Origin: Fluviibacter sp964387485
Lineage (GTDB): Bacteria > Pseudomonadota > Gammaproteobacteria > Burkholderiales > Rhodocyclaceae
Direction: 5' to 3'
NCBI GenBank assembly: GCA_964387485.1
Contig: CAYLWV010000014.1
Span: 1-26,808, forward strand
DNA: 26,808 nucleotides
The position numbers were made by a program, and so were the translations under genes. Of this stretch, positions 7,734-14,939 are shown one piece after another. Each line of letters opens with the position of its first letter. Positions within the stretch are counted from its first letter, which is position 1. The notes beneath the pieces were generated by a model. The model searched no databases. It worked only from the letters and a program-made list of their open reading frames with translations, and was not told where the DNA came from.

Positions 7734-8522
7734 TCATGACAACGCAAGGTCGTAATCAATAATCAGCGGTGCATGATCGGAGAATTTTTCACCTTTGTAG
7801 ACGCAGGCCTGTGTCGCTTTTGCAGCAATACCGGGCGTAGCGATCTGGTAATCGATCCGCCAACCGACATTGTTGGCATAGGCCTGGCCGCGATTGCTCC
7901 ACCACGTATAACACTCGGCCGTGGTAGCCGGATGCAATGCACGGTAAACATCGACCCAGCCCAGCTCGTCGAGCAGTCGACTCATCCAGGCGCGTTCTTC
8001 CGGTAAAAACCCAGAGTTCTTCTGGTTTGATTTCCAATTCTTCAGATCCTGTTCCTTGTGCGCAATATTCCAGTCACCGCACACGATGACTTCACGTCCG
8101 GAATCCTTCAGCGCTTTCATGCGCGGTAAAAACTCGTCCATGAAATGGAATTTTGCCACCTGGCGCTCCGGAGAGCTGGAACCCGAGGGCAGATACAGCG
8201 AGACTACCGTCACCATCCCAAGATCCAGCTCTAGATAACGGCCCTCGGCATCAAAATCTGGATGGCCAATCCCCTGTGTGATCTGCGTTGGGATATGTGC
8301 GCTCCAGATACCGACACCGCTATACCCGGGTCGCTCTGCCAGGTGCCAGTAGCCCGTCAGCCCGGCGGGGTTTTCCATGGTGCCGTCCTTGGCCATATCT
8401 TTGAGCGTGGCGCGCACTTCCTGAGTGCAGACGGCATCGGCTTGCTGGCCGGCGAGCCATTGGGCAAATCCCTTTTTCCAGGCCGAGCGGATGCCATTCA
8501 GATTGGCGGAAATGACTCGCAT
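7734..8522 (-). CDS. xthA: Exodeoxyribonuclease III (XthA/ExoA family, Crc-like subgroup)
   Basis: A 262-aa endonuclease/exonuclease/phosphatase-fold protein, expected to act as an AP endonuclease and 3'-5' exonuclease in base-excision repair. All active-site residues are visible: N7 in SANLNGIRSA, E35 in CTQEVRA, D150 and N152 in VCGDWNIAH, D224 in GWRIDYQIATPG, and D249-H250 in FSDHAPLIIDY. The segments KFHFMDEF, GFLPEERAWM, NVGWRIDYQIATPG and APLIIDYD resemble Pseudomonas Crc, a catalytically dead relative whose gene also lies close to pyrE. With an intact site this should be a real nuclease. It diverges from the dehydrogenase gene at 8624, sharing a 101-bp spacer. Confidence 0.93.
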   Translation of the reverse strand: MRVISANLNGIRSAWKKGFAQWLAGQQADAVCTQEVRATLKDMAKDGTMENPAGLTGYWHLAERPGYSGVGIWSAHIPTQITQGIGHPDFDAEGRYLELDLGMVTVVSLYLPSGSSSPERQVAKFHFMDEFLPRMKALKDSGREVIVCGDWNIAHKEQDLKNWKSNQKNSGFLPEERAWMSRLLDELGWVDVYRALHPATTAECYTWWSNRGQAYANNVGWRIDYQIATPGIAAKATQACVYKGEKFSDHAPLIIDYDLALS

Positions 8523-8611
8523 AAAAAGACTCGATCAAAGTGAAGGTTGCTCATTTTAATGACTACCGGCCAGAATGCGCGGGAAGCGCTATGCTTCTGC
8601 TAAAAATCCTC

Positions 8612-8617
8612 AAGGAG
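8612..8617 (+). promoter_or_regulatory. Strong ribosome-binding site that fixes the start of the dehydrogenase gene
   Basis: AAGGAG lies 6 nt before the ATG at 8624. The same frame is open from 8540, but that earlier start lacks such a site and would add 28 residues ahead of the Rossmann motif. A TATGCT at 8590-8595 could be a -10 box, without a good -35. Confidence 0.7.
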
Positions 8618-8623
8618 ATGTTC

Positions 8624-9505
8624 ATGCGTGTCGGTTTTGTCGGTCTGGGCATCATGGGTCGCCCAATGGCCCTGAATCTGCTCAAGGCAGGTCATACAGT
8701 GACTGTGTGGGCGCGCCGCCCCGAGTCTATGACACCATTGCTGGAAGCGGGCGCGGCACCGGGAGATAGCCCGGCAGCGGTTGCCGCGGTATCAGACGTG
8801 GTGTTTTCCATGGTGGCCGACGCGCCGGATGTGCATGAAGTCATGTTGGGTCTGCACGGGGTGGCCCAAGGTGCTCACGCCGACCTGATCGCCGTCGACA
8901 TGAGCACCATCCCGCCAGCAGCCGCCAGAAGCATCGGCAAGGCACTGTTTGATCAGCACGTTATTTTTCTGGATGCGCCGGTATCCGGCGGTGAGGTTGG
9001 CGCCATTGCCGGCACGCTATCCATCATGGTGGGCGGTGATCCAGTGGCATTCGGCAAAGTACAACCGCTATTTGCCTGTATGGGTAAAAATATCGTCCAT
9101 ATCGGCGCCTCAGGCGCTGGCCAGGTGGCCAAGGCCGCCAATCAGATTCTGACCGGTATTGGCGTATTGGCGGTCGCCGAAGCATTTGCGTTTGCCAGGA
9201 AAAACGGGGCTGACCCGGCTAAAGTCCGCGAGGCACTGCTCGGAGGATTTGCTGGATCGAAGATTCTGGAAAATCATGGCCAACGCATGCTGGATCGCAA
9301 CTTCAAGCCAGGCTTCAAGAGCTGGATGCATGAAAAGGATATGAACATTGTCATGCAGACGGCCCACGACCTGGGCCTCTATCTACCCGCCTCCGCGGCC
9401 ACGGCCCAGATGTTCAAAGCCATGGTCGGCACGGGAATGGGGGAGGAAGACTCCATTGCCATTCTCAAACTGCTGGAACAACTCTCTGGTCAGAAAACAG
9501 ATTAG
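8624..9505 (+). CDS. NAD(P)-dependent beta-hydroxyacid dehydrogenase, probably 2-hydroxy-3-oxopropionate (tartronate semialdehyde) reductase
   Basis: A 293-aa member of the 3-hydroxyisobutyrate dehydrogenase family, soluble and cytoplasmic. The Rossmann motif is VGFVGLGIMGRPMALNL (residues 3-19), the substrate loop DAPVSGGEVGA (117-127), and the catalytic lysine K170 with N173 lies in GAGQVAKAANQ. FKPGF...EKDMNIVM (227-244) with K238 fits the C-terminal helical domain. The overall pattern is nearest GarR/GlxR (glyoxylate or glycerate metabolism), but 3-hydroxyisobutyrate, succinic-semialdehyde and glyoxylate reductases share these motifs, so the substrate is uncertain and no symbol is given. 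Codirectional pyrE follows after 53 bp and looks independent. Confidence 0.88.
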   Translation: MRVGFVGLGIMGRPMALNLLKAGHTVTVWARRPESMTPLLEAGAAPGDSPAAVAAVSDVVFSMVADAPDVHEVMLGLHGVAQGAHADLIAVDMSTIPPAAARSIGKALFDQHVIFLDAPVSGGEVGAIAGTLSIMVGGDPVAFGKVQPLFACMGKNIVHIGASGAGQVAKAANQILTGIGVLAVAEAFAFARKNGADPAKVREALLGGFAGSKILENHGQRMLDRNFKPGFKSWMHEKDMNIVMQTAHDLGLYLPASAATAQMFKAMVGTGMGEEDSIAILKLLEQLSGQKTD

Positions 9506-9558
9506 GGGTTGTTTGAGATAATAGAACCGTTTGTTGTCATTACAGAGAGTTTTGCACC

Positions 9559-10197
9559 ATGTCGTCACTGAGCCACGATTTCATCCGATTTGCCCTGGAC
9601 CAGAACGTTCTGCGTTTTGGCGAGTTCAAAACCAAGGCCGGGCGTCTCTCGCCTTATTTCTTTAACTCGGGCCTGTTTCAGGATGGCGCCGCATTGGCCA
9701 AGCTCGCCGAGTTTTATGCCGGTCGTGCCATGGAATCCGCGGTACCTTTCGACATGCTGTTCGGACCCGCCTACAAGGGCATTCCTCTGGTCGCCGCGAT
9801 CTCCGTGATTCTGGCGCAGCAAGGCCAGAACTTTCCGTATGCGTTTAACCGGAAAGAAGCCAAGGACCATGGCGAAGGGGGCACCATTGTCGGCGCCCCG
9901 CTCCAAGGTCGCGTTCTGATTGTCGATGATGTCATTTCAGCCGGCACCTCGGTACGCGAATCCGTGGAGCTAATCCGCAATCAGGGCGCCACACCGGCGG
10001 GTGTACTGATTGCACTGGACCGCATGGAACGTGGCACGGGTGCATTGTCTGCCGTTCAGGAAGTCTCGGCTTCTTACGGCATCCCGGTGATTGCCATCGC
10101 CAACCTGGCCGACCTCCTCGATTTCCTCAAGGACAATGCCGAACTGGCCAGTCACCGTCCGGCGGTCGCTGCGTATCGTGAGCAGTACGGTATTTAA
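9559..10197 (+). CDS. pyrE: Orotate phosphoribosyltransferase
   Basis: PyrE joins orotate and PRPP to give orotidine 5'-monophosphate, the fifth step of pyrimidine synthesis. The 212-aa protein carries FKTKAGRLSPYFFN (23-36) for orotate, FGPAYKGIPL (68-77), the flexible loop RKEAKDHGEGG (98-108) and the PRPP motif VLIVDDVISAGTSV (119-132). The closing segments are typical of beta- and gammaproteobacterial PyrE. AGAGAG (9543-9548) may serve as ribosome site, 10 nt before the ATG. It converges on priA with a 36-bp spacer that holds no recognisable terminator, only the palindrome CGGTTAACCG (10210-10219). Confidence 0.97.
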   Translation: MSSLSHDFIRFALDQNVLRFGEFKTKAGRLSPYFFNSGLFQDGAALAKLAEFYAGRAMESAVPFDMLFGPAYKGIPLVAAISVILAQQGQNFPYAFNRKEAKDHGEGGTIVGAPLQGRVLIVDDVISAGTSVRESVELIRNQGATPAGVLIALDRMERGTGALSAVQEVSASYGIPVIAIANLADLLDFLKDNAELASHRPAVAAYREQYGI

Positions 10198-10233
10198 CAC
10201 CCTCCTACCCGGTTAACCGCTGGTCTGGCCTGA

Positions 10234-12324
10234 CTAGCACTCCAGCGGATCGACCTCCACGGCCCAGCGTACCCCACCCGAGGCATGACCGCGTGTCGTA
10301 CGCTGCGCCATAGGCTTACCTTCCGTCTTTCTTTGCCCGATCCTGGGCAACCAGTCATTCAGAAAAGTCTGCAGCGCCAGACGGCTGGGGGACTCAACCA
10401 GCAACTGTGCCCGTTCACGCCCTGCCAGGCGAACCATACGCATGGGCACCGGATCGTAGATAAACACGTCCGGGTGCTCGGTCATCGGCACCAGTTCTCG
10501 AATACCCTGCAAGAATGTTAAAACGGTATCCAGGTACTTGGCTTCGGCGCGCACGATGGCTTGCGCTGCATAGGGCGGGAAACCGGCGCGCTGCCGCTCA
10601 GTAAGTTCCAGATCCAGAAAAGCGGGCACATCGTGCCGAAGCAGGCACTGATACAGCGCATGGTCCGGATGCTCGGTCTGTACGATCACCCGTCCTGGGC
10701 GATCCGCCCGCCCGGCACGCCCCGCCACCTGCATCAACTGTGCAAACAGGCGTTCCGGCGCCCGCCAGTCGGCGGCAAATAGCCCGGCATCGGCACCGAC
10801 CACGCCGACGCGTGTCAGCGCCGGAAAATCATGGCCCTTTGCCAACATCTGCGTACCCACCAGGATATCAACATCTTGCGACCGGATCTGTGCCTCCAGC
10901 GCCTCCCATTGTTTGCGGGTAGTGGCGACATCGCGATCCACGCGCAGAATACGCGCTTGCGGAAAATGCGCCTGCAACGCCTCTTCCACCCGCTGCGTTC
11001 CACGTCCGAGGGGCCTGAGATCGGCATTGCCACAATCCGGACACTGCCGTGGAATGGGCGAGGTATCTCCGCAATGGTGACAACGCAGCGTACGATCCTG
11101 GCGGTGCACCACCCGGTGTGCGGCACAACGACGGCAATTGGAAATCCAGCCGCAGGCAGTGCAGGTCAGCACCGGGGCGTAACCACGACGGTTAATAAAC
11201 AACAGACTCTGTTCACCCGCCGCAAGCCCTTGCGCCAGTTCGCCCAGCAACTGGGCCGACAAACCTTCGTCCAGCGTCAGACGTCGTGTGTCGAGCAAAT
11301 TGATTTCCGGCAGCACGGCTTCGGCATGCGCTCGTTCTGGCAGATCAAGACGCCGGTATCGACCGCTCTGCACGTTCGCCCAGCTTTCCGGAGAGGGCGT
11401 TGCCGAGCCCAGCAATATCGGCACCCCTCGTTGATGCGCACGCCAGACGGCCAAATCGCGGGCATGATAGCGCATGCCCTCCAGTTGTTTATAGGCAGGA
11501 TCATGCTCTTCATCGACGATGATCAGCCCCAGCGCTGGCATAGGGGTAAAGACGGCCAGCCGGGTACCGATCACAATGCGCGCCTCACCGCTTAAGGCGG
11601 CGGCAAAATGCCGGGCGCGCGCCGCCTCGGTCACTTCGCTATGCAGGCTGACCACCGGGATATCCGGGAAGCGTTGCGCCACCCGCGCTTCAAGCAAGGG
11701 TGTCAGATTAATTTCCGGCACCAGTAACAACACTTGCTGATTCTGCGCCAGCATGGCTTCAATGAGGCGTAGATAGACCTCGGTTTTACCGGAGCCGGTA
11801 ATACCGAACAGCAAATTAGCGGAATAACCTGCGAGCCGGCCGAACAACTCGGTGAGCACCGACTGTTGGCACGTCGTCAGCGCCGGTCCCTCCCCACGTG
11901 CAGGCACATTCTTTGCAACAGACTTCGGCATCCGACGTTTGGTCGGATCCGGTTTACGCAATCCGGTGGGTATGGCTTGCAGCAAGGCTTCCCCTGGCGC
12001 TGCCTGATAGTAGCTTGCGGCAAACAGGCAAAGATTCACCCAATCCGTCGGCAAGGGCGGCAAATCTCGCAGAATCGCTTCTGCCGCTTTGAGTTGCTCG
12101 ATGCATGGTGCATCCGGGTCGGCCGTGCCTTCCAGCGACAAGACCGCCATAATCAAGCCGACCCGCCGGCCAGATCCAAAAGGCACAACGACCCGTAGAC
12201 CGATATCCGTCGGCGAGGTATCGGGTGGTGCCAGATAATCAAAATTGGCCGCAAGTGGTGCATCAATGGCCACGCGTAATCGCCACGCAGCACCCTGATG
12301 CACAAGGGGTTTATCCGCCGCCAT
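10234..12324 (-). CDS. priA: Primosomal replication protein N' (PriA helicase)
   Basis: PriA recognises stalled forks and D-loops and reloads the replisome. From the ATG the protein has 696 aa, slightly short of the E. coli form (about 730). In order (numbered from the GTG one codon earlier): 3'-end-binding domain with NFDYLAPP (28-35), Walker A GITGSGKTEVYL (175-186), Walker B VDEEHD (271-276), GSATPSPESW (307-316), then eight zinc cysteines as CTAC, CRRC, CHHC and CPDC (389-432), GRGTQRVEE (441-449), GTQMLAKGHDFP (491-502) and QVAGRAGR (533-540). It ends EVDPLEC. GTG at 12327 is an equally possible start; no strong Shine-Dalgarno decides. It follows hemE after a 206-bp spacer that probably holds its promoter. 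Confidence 0.96.
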   Translation of the reverse strand: MAADKPLVHQGAAWRLRVAIDAPLAANFDYLAPPDTSPTDIGLRVVVPFGSGRRVGLIMAVLSLEGTADPDAPCIEQLKAAEAILRDLPPLPTDWVNLCLFAASYYQAAPGEALLQAIPTGLRKPDPTKRRMPKSVAKNVPARGEGPALTTCQQSVLTELFGRLAGYSANLLFGITGSGKTEVYLRLIEAMLAQNQQVLLLVPEINLTPLLEARVAQRFPDIPVVSLHSEVTEAARARHFAAALSGEARIVIGTRLAVFTPMPALGLIIVDEEHDPAYKQLEGMRYHARDLAVWRAHQRGVPILLGSATPSPESWANVQSGRYRRLDLPERAHAEAVLPEINLLDTRRLTLDEGLSAQLLGELAQGLAAGEQSLLFINRRGYAPVLTCTACGWISNCRRCAAHRVVHRQDRTLRCHHCGDTSPIPRQCPDCGNADLRPLGRGTQRVEEALQAHFPQARILRVDRDVATTRKQWEALEAQIRSQDVDILVGTQMLAKGHDFPALTRVGVVGADAGLFAADWRAPERLFAQLMQVAGRAGRADRPGRVIVQTEHPDHALYQCLLRHDVPAFLDLELTERQRAGFPPYAAQAIVRAEAKYLDTVLTFLQGIRELVPMTEHPDVFIYDPVPMRMVRLAGRERAQLLVESPSRLALQTFLNDWLPRIGQRKTEGKPMAQRTTRGHASGGVRWAVEVDPLEC

Positions 12325-12327
12325 CAC

Positions 12328-12336
12328 TTATTCACG
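12328..12336 (+). promoter_or_regulatory. DnaA-box-like 9-mer TTATTCACG
   Basis: It matches the consensus TTATNCACA at 8 of 9 positions and lies immediately upstream of the priA start. It is weak taken alone; its weight comes from the other boxes in the same spacer. Confidence 0.3.
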
Positions 12337-12352
12337 CGTTAGCGGATATTTC

Positions 12353-12392
12353 TTAACAGAGTTCTCCGGCAAAACGCGCAACTCTCTGTTAA
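12353..12392. repeat. Inverted repeat upstream of priA
   Basis: TTAACAGAG (12353-12361) is matched by CTCTGTTAA (12384-12392), a perfect 9-bp inverted repeat with a 22-nt interior; with a two-base bulge the pairing extends to about 11 bp. It lies 29-68 bp upstream of the priA start. No T-run follows on either strand, so it is not a typical terminator. It could be an operator, a leader hairpin or part of a DnaA-related site. Confidence 0.55.
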
Positions 12393-12418
12393 ACAAGGAA
12401 AAATCGGCGATCTTGCAT

Positions 12419-12427
12419 TGTGGATAA
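12419..12427 (-). promoter_or_regulatory. Perfect DnaA box (TTATCCACA on the minus strand)
   Basis: TGTGGATAA on the plus strand is the exact R1-type DnaA box. It is the only perfect one I noticed in this spacer and lies 12 bp from a second near-match in the same orientation, so both face one side of the helix. Confidence 0.55.
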
Positions 12428-12430
12428 CTT

Positions 12431-12439
12431 TGTGGGTAA
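12431..12439 (-). promoter_or_regulatory. Near-consensus DnaA box (TTACCCACA on the minus strand)
   Basis: It differs from TTATCCACA at a single position and repeats the neighbouring perfect box in tandem at a 12-bp step. A weaker partial copy (TTATCCATG, minus strand) lies at 12478-12486. Confidence 0.4.
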
Positions 12440-12441
12440 CC

Positions 12442-12514
12442 GACCCGAGTCAGCCGTCTTGACAGGCAAAAACCGGCCATGGATAAGGCGCCAACTCGGG
12501 CACGCACTCGGGTC
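12442..12514. repeat. Long-range inverted repeat in the hemE-priA spacer
   Basis: GACCCGAGT (12442-12450) is the exact reverse complement of ACTCGGGTC (12506-12514), 55 nt away; a third copy of the core, ACTCGGG, lies at 12494-12500. The 12478-12486 partial DnaA box falls in the interior. Nothing in the sequence identifies its role. Confidence 0.45.
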
Positions 12515-12530
12515 TTTCGCACGGGGTAAC

Positions 12531-13604
12531 TTATCGCCCCGCCCGCAAGGCACGACCCACCGAATGGACCGTATCTACAAGAACAGACACATTTTCCGGC
12601 GGGGTGAATTGGGAAATGCCATGCCCCAGATTAAAGACATGCCCGGTATCGGCCGGACCAAAGCTACGCAGCACTTTTTCCGCTTCGCGAGCCACGGCCT
12701 CCGGACCAGCTCGCAGAATGGTGGGGTCTAGATTACCCTGCAGCGCGACTCGATCACCAACCCGGGCGCGGGCTTTACCGATATCAATGGTCCAGTCTAG
12801 CCCCAGTCCATCGGCACCGGTATCGGCCAGCGCCTCAAGCCAGAGGCCTCCGCCCTTGGTAAAGACGATAGACGGAATGCGCTCGCCTTCCCAGGTCTTG
12901 TGCAGACCGGCAACAATCCGCTTCATGTAGTTCAGGGAAAACTCGTGGAACGCCCCTTCAGCCAACGTGCCACCCCAGGAATCAAAAACCATCACCGCTT
13001 GGGCACCGGCTTCGATCTGGGCATTCAGATACTGAATAACAGATTCGGTGGTGACATCCAGAATCTTGTGCATCAGATCCGGTCGGTCATAGAGCATGGA
13101 TTTGATGCGGGCGTAATCATCCGAAGCGCCGCCCTCCACCATGTAGCAGGCCAGTGTCCACGGGCTGCCCGAAAACCCAATGAGCGGCACACTGTTATCC
13201 AATGCTTTGCGGATCTCGGCGACGGCATCAATCACATAGCGCAACTGATCATGCGGATCTGGCACGCAGAGATTGCGGATTTCCCATTCGTCACGCAGCG
13301 GGCGTTCGAACTTGGGGCCTTCTCCTTCGGAAAAGTACAGTCCCAGGCCCATCGCATCAGGTACGGTCAAAATATCGGAAAACAGAATCGCCGCGTCCAA
13401 ATCATAACGGGCCAACGGCTGTAGGGTCACTTCACAGGCGTAGGCCGGGTTCTTGCACAGGCCCAGGAAGCTGCCGGCACGTTTCCGTGTTTCGCGATAC
13501 TCCGGCAGATAGCGGCCGGCCTGGCGCATCAGCCAGACGGGCGTTGTTTCAGTCGGTTCTTTCAACAGGGCACGTAGAAAAAGATCATTGCGGGGACGAG
13601 ACAC
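12531..13604 (-). CDS. hemE: Uroporphyrinogen decarboxylase
   Basis: HemE removes the four acetate carboxylates of uroporphyrinogen III to form coproporphyrinogen III in haem synthesis; uroporphyrinogen III is also the branch point toward cobalamin. The 357-aa protein has the signature PVWLMRQAGRYLPEYR (residues 22-37), ILFSDILTVPDAMG (73-86) with the essential aspartate D78, GFSGSPWTLACYMVEGG and VFDSWGG, and ends near FNLGHGISQFTPPENV. The start is GTG: two GTGs lie six bases apart, and the second (13604) has TTGGAG at the correct distance, whereas the first (13610) shares bases with that site. It lies 35 bp downstream of the ntrX-like gene and may be read from the same transcript. Confidence 0.96.
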   Translation of the reverse strand: MSRPRNDLFLRALLKEPTETTPVWLMRQAGRYLPEYRETRKRAGSFLGLCKNPAYACEVTLQPLARYDLDAAILFSDILTVPDAMGLGLYFSEGEGPKFERPLRDEWEIRNLCVPDPHDQLRYVIDAVAEIRKALDNSVPLIGFSGSPWTLACYMVEGGASDDYARIKSMLYDRPDLMHKILDVTTESVIQYLNAQIEAGAQAVMVFDSWGGTLAEGAFHEFSLNYMKRIVAGLHKTWEGERIPSIVFTKGGGLWLEALADTGADGLGLDWTIDIGKARARVGDRVALQGNLDPTILRAGPEAVAREAEKVLRSFGPADTGHVFNLGHGISQFTPPENVSVLVDTVHSVGRALRAGR

Positions 13605-13609
13605 GTTCA

Positions 13610-13615
13610 CTCCAA
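13610..13615 (-). promoter_or_regulatory. Ribosome-binding site deciding the hemE start
   Basis: On the minus strand TTGGAG (13615-13610) stands 5 nt before the GTG at 13604. It overlaps the alternative GTG at 13610, which therefore cannot use it. Confidence 0.6.
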
Positions 13616-13639
13616 TTTCTTCAGATAATGAATAAATAC

Positions 13640-14938
13640 TTAATTGCTGGCACCGTTGGAAACGCTATCGCGTCGCTCCAGTGTGATGCCCAACTGTTTG
13701 AATTTTCGATACAGATGCGTCCGCTCAAGGCCACTCTGCTCGGCCACGCGGGTCATGTTGCCGTTGCTGCGTGCAATGTGGTGCGTCAGATAGAGACGCT
13801 CAAAGGCATCGCGTGCATCTTTCAGCGGCATTTCATAAAACTCGGCCAGTGAACCATCGTTATCATCCATGGTTTTATCTGACTCGGGTTCCGCCACCGA
13901 TTGCAGCAGTGCATCGACATCCTGACGACTGATGGTCTCTTCCAGCGCATTCAATGCCAGATTCTTCAGCGCCCCCAGCAGGGCACCCCAACCGCCATCG
14001 CCGCCATTCCAGTGTTTCTGCCGCAAAACATTTAACGCGTCCGGCGCCATATAGCGGTGCGGGATATTGCCCTGCTCACAGAGTAAGGTCAGCAAGGCGG
14101 GTAACAGCTCCGGCAAATCACTGGCCGATTCCGACAGAGCAGGCAACCCGACCCAGACATCACTGACTCGCTGTACCAGTGCGGCATCCACACCGCTATC
14201 GATAATCTGCTCGGCCGATGCGCTACTGGCGACCACCAGCGTCAAGCGATACTTGGCCAGACGATCCAGCACAAAGCCCAGATTCATCTGGGCCATGCGA
14301 CCGGCACCAAACAACTCCGGCAGGAACAGTACGCCACCGGCATGTTGCTCCAGCATTTCTTGGGTGATGGCCCGGCTTTCCTGGGACAGGTTGAGCCAAG
14401 GGGCATGCGGCGCCAGAAGACTACGCGCGCCCACCTCCGCGATTAGCCCCTGCGCACCGCGCAAAAACAGAATCGGCGAATGTTTGGCCGACTGCGCGAT
14501 CCGCTGGCCGAATTTCTTGAGAAGCCCAATCTGCAGGAGCGAATCGACTGCGTAATTCTGACGGGCAGCAGAAGCATCCGGTTTCAGACACTTTTTCACG
14601 GTCGCCAGCAGTTTCTGCAGGGCAATCGGTTTTTCAAGGAAATCCACCGCCCCGATACGGGTGGCCTCAACGGCCGTATCAATCGTGCCGTGACCAGACA
14701 TCATGACCACGGGCATCGTCAGCAAACCATTGGCCGACCACTCCTTGAGCAACGAAATTCCATCGGCATCCGGCATCCAGATATCCAGCAGCACCAGATC
14801 CGGTCGGCGTGAACCACGCAACTCACGGGCGCGCGTTGCGTTCTCGGCGACGACCACGCTGTGTCCTTCATCAGCCAGAATTTCCGAGAGCAACTCCCGG
14901 ATACCTACTTCGTCATCAACTACCAGTATCTCTGCCAT
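13640..14938 (-). CDS. NtrX-type response regulator with degenerate AAA+ domain
   Basis: A 432-aa receiver / AAA+-like / Fis-HTH protein, the expected partner of the NtrY-type kinase encoded 1 nt upstream. The receiver is intact: D8-D9, phospho-acceptor D52 in LLDIWMPDADG, S81 and K103. The central domain keeps the fold outline but not the motor. Where the family has the Walker A GESGTGKE-type loop, this one has GAQGLIAE (161-168); the Walker B GGTLFLDE is GGVLFLPE (201-208), without its aspartate; there is no GAFTGA sigma-54 loop, and the Walker A to B distance is about 25 residues short. The C-terminal helix-turn-helix NMTRVAEQSGLERTHLYRKF (394-413) is well preserved. It should bind DNA in a phosphorylation-dependent way but probably cannot hydrolyse ATP or open sigma-54 promoters. 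The reading frame is uninterrupted, so it does not look like a recent pseudogene. Confidence 0.87.
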   Translation of the reverse strand: MAEILVVDDEVGIRELLSEILADEGHSVVVAENATRARELRGSRRPDLVLLDIWMPDADGISLLKEWSANGLLTMPVVMMSGHGTIDTAVEATRIGAVDFLEKPIALQKLLATVKKCLKPDASAARQNYAVDSLLQIGLLKKFGQRIAQSAKHSPILFLRGAQGLIAEVGARSLLAPHAPWLNLSQESRAITQEMLEQHAGGVLFLPELFGAGRMAQMNLGFVLDRLAKYRLTLVVASSASAEQIIDSGVDAALVQRVSDVWVGLPALSESASDLPELLPALLTLLCEQGNIPHRYMAPDALNVLRQKHWNGGDGGWGALLGALKNLALNALEETISRQDVDALLQSVAEPESDKTMDDNDGSLAEFYEMPLKDARDAFERLYLTHHIARSNGNMTRVAEQSGLERTHLYRKFKQLGITLERRDSVSNGASN

Positions 14939-14939
14939 A

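Noticed and set aside
10210..10219. CGGTTAACCG palindrome between convergent pyrE and priA as a terminator
   Set aside because: A 10-bp palindrome without a loop and without a T-run; probably chance.
10831..11595. 254-codon frame antisense to priA
   Set aside because: A shadow of the GC-rich priA codons, with glutamine/arginine-rich translation and no start context.
12328..12522. 64-codon leftward frame in the hemE-priA spacer
   Set aside because: Very basic, without ribosome site or recognisable pattern; it overlies the repeats and DnaA-like boxes. A leader peptide is possible but unsupported.
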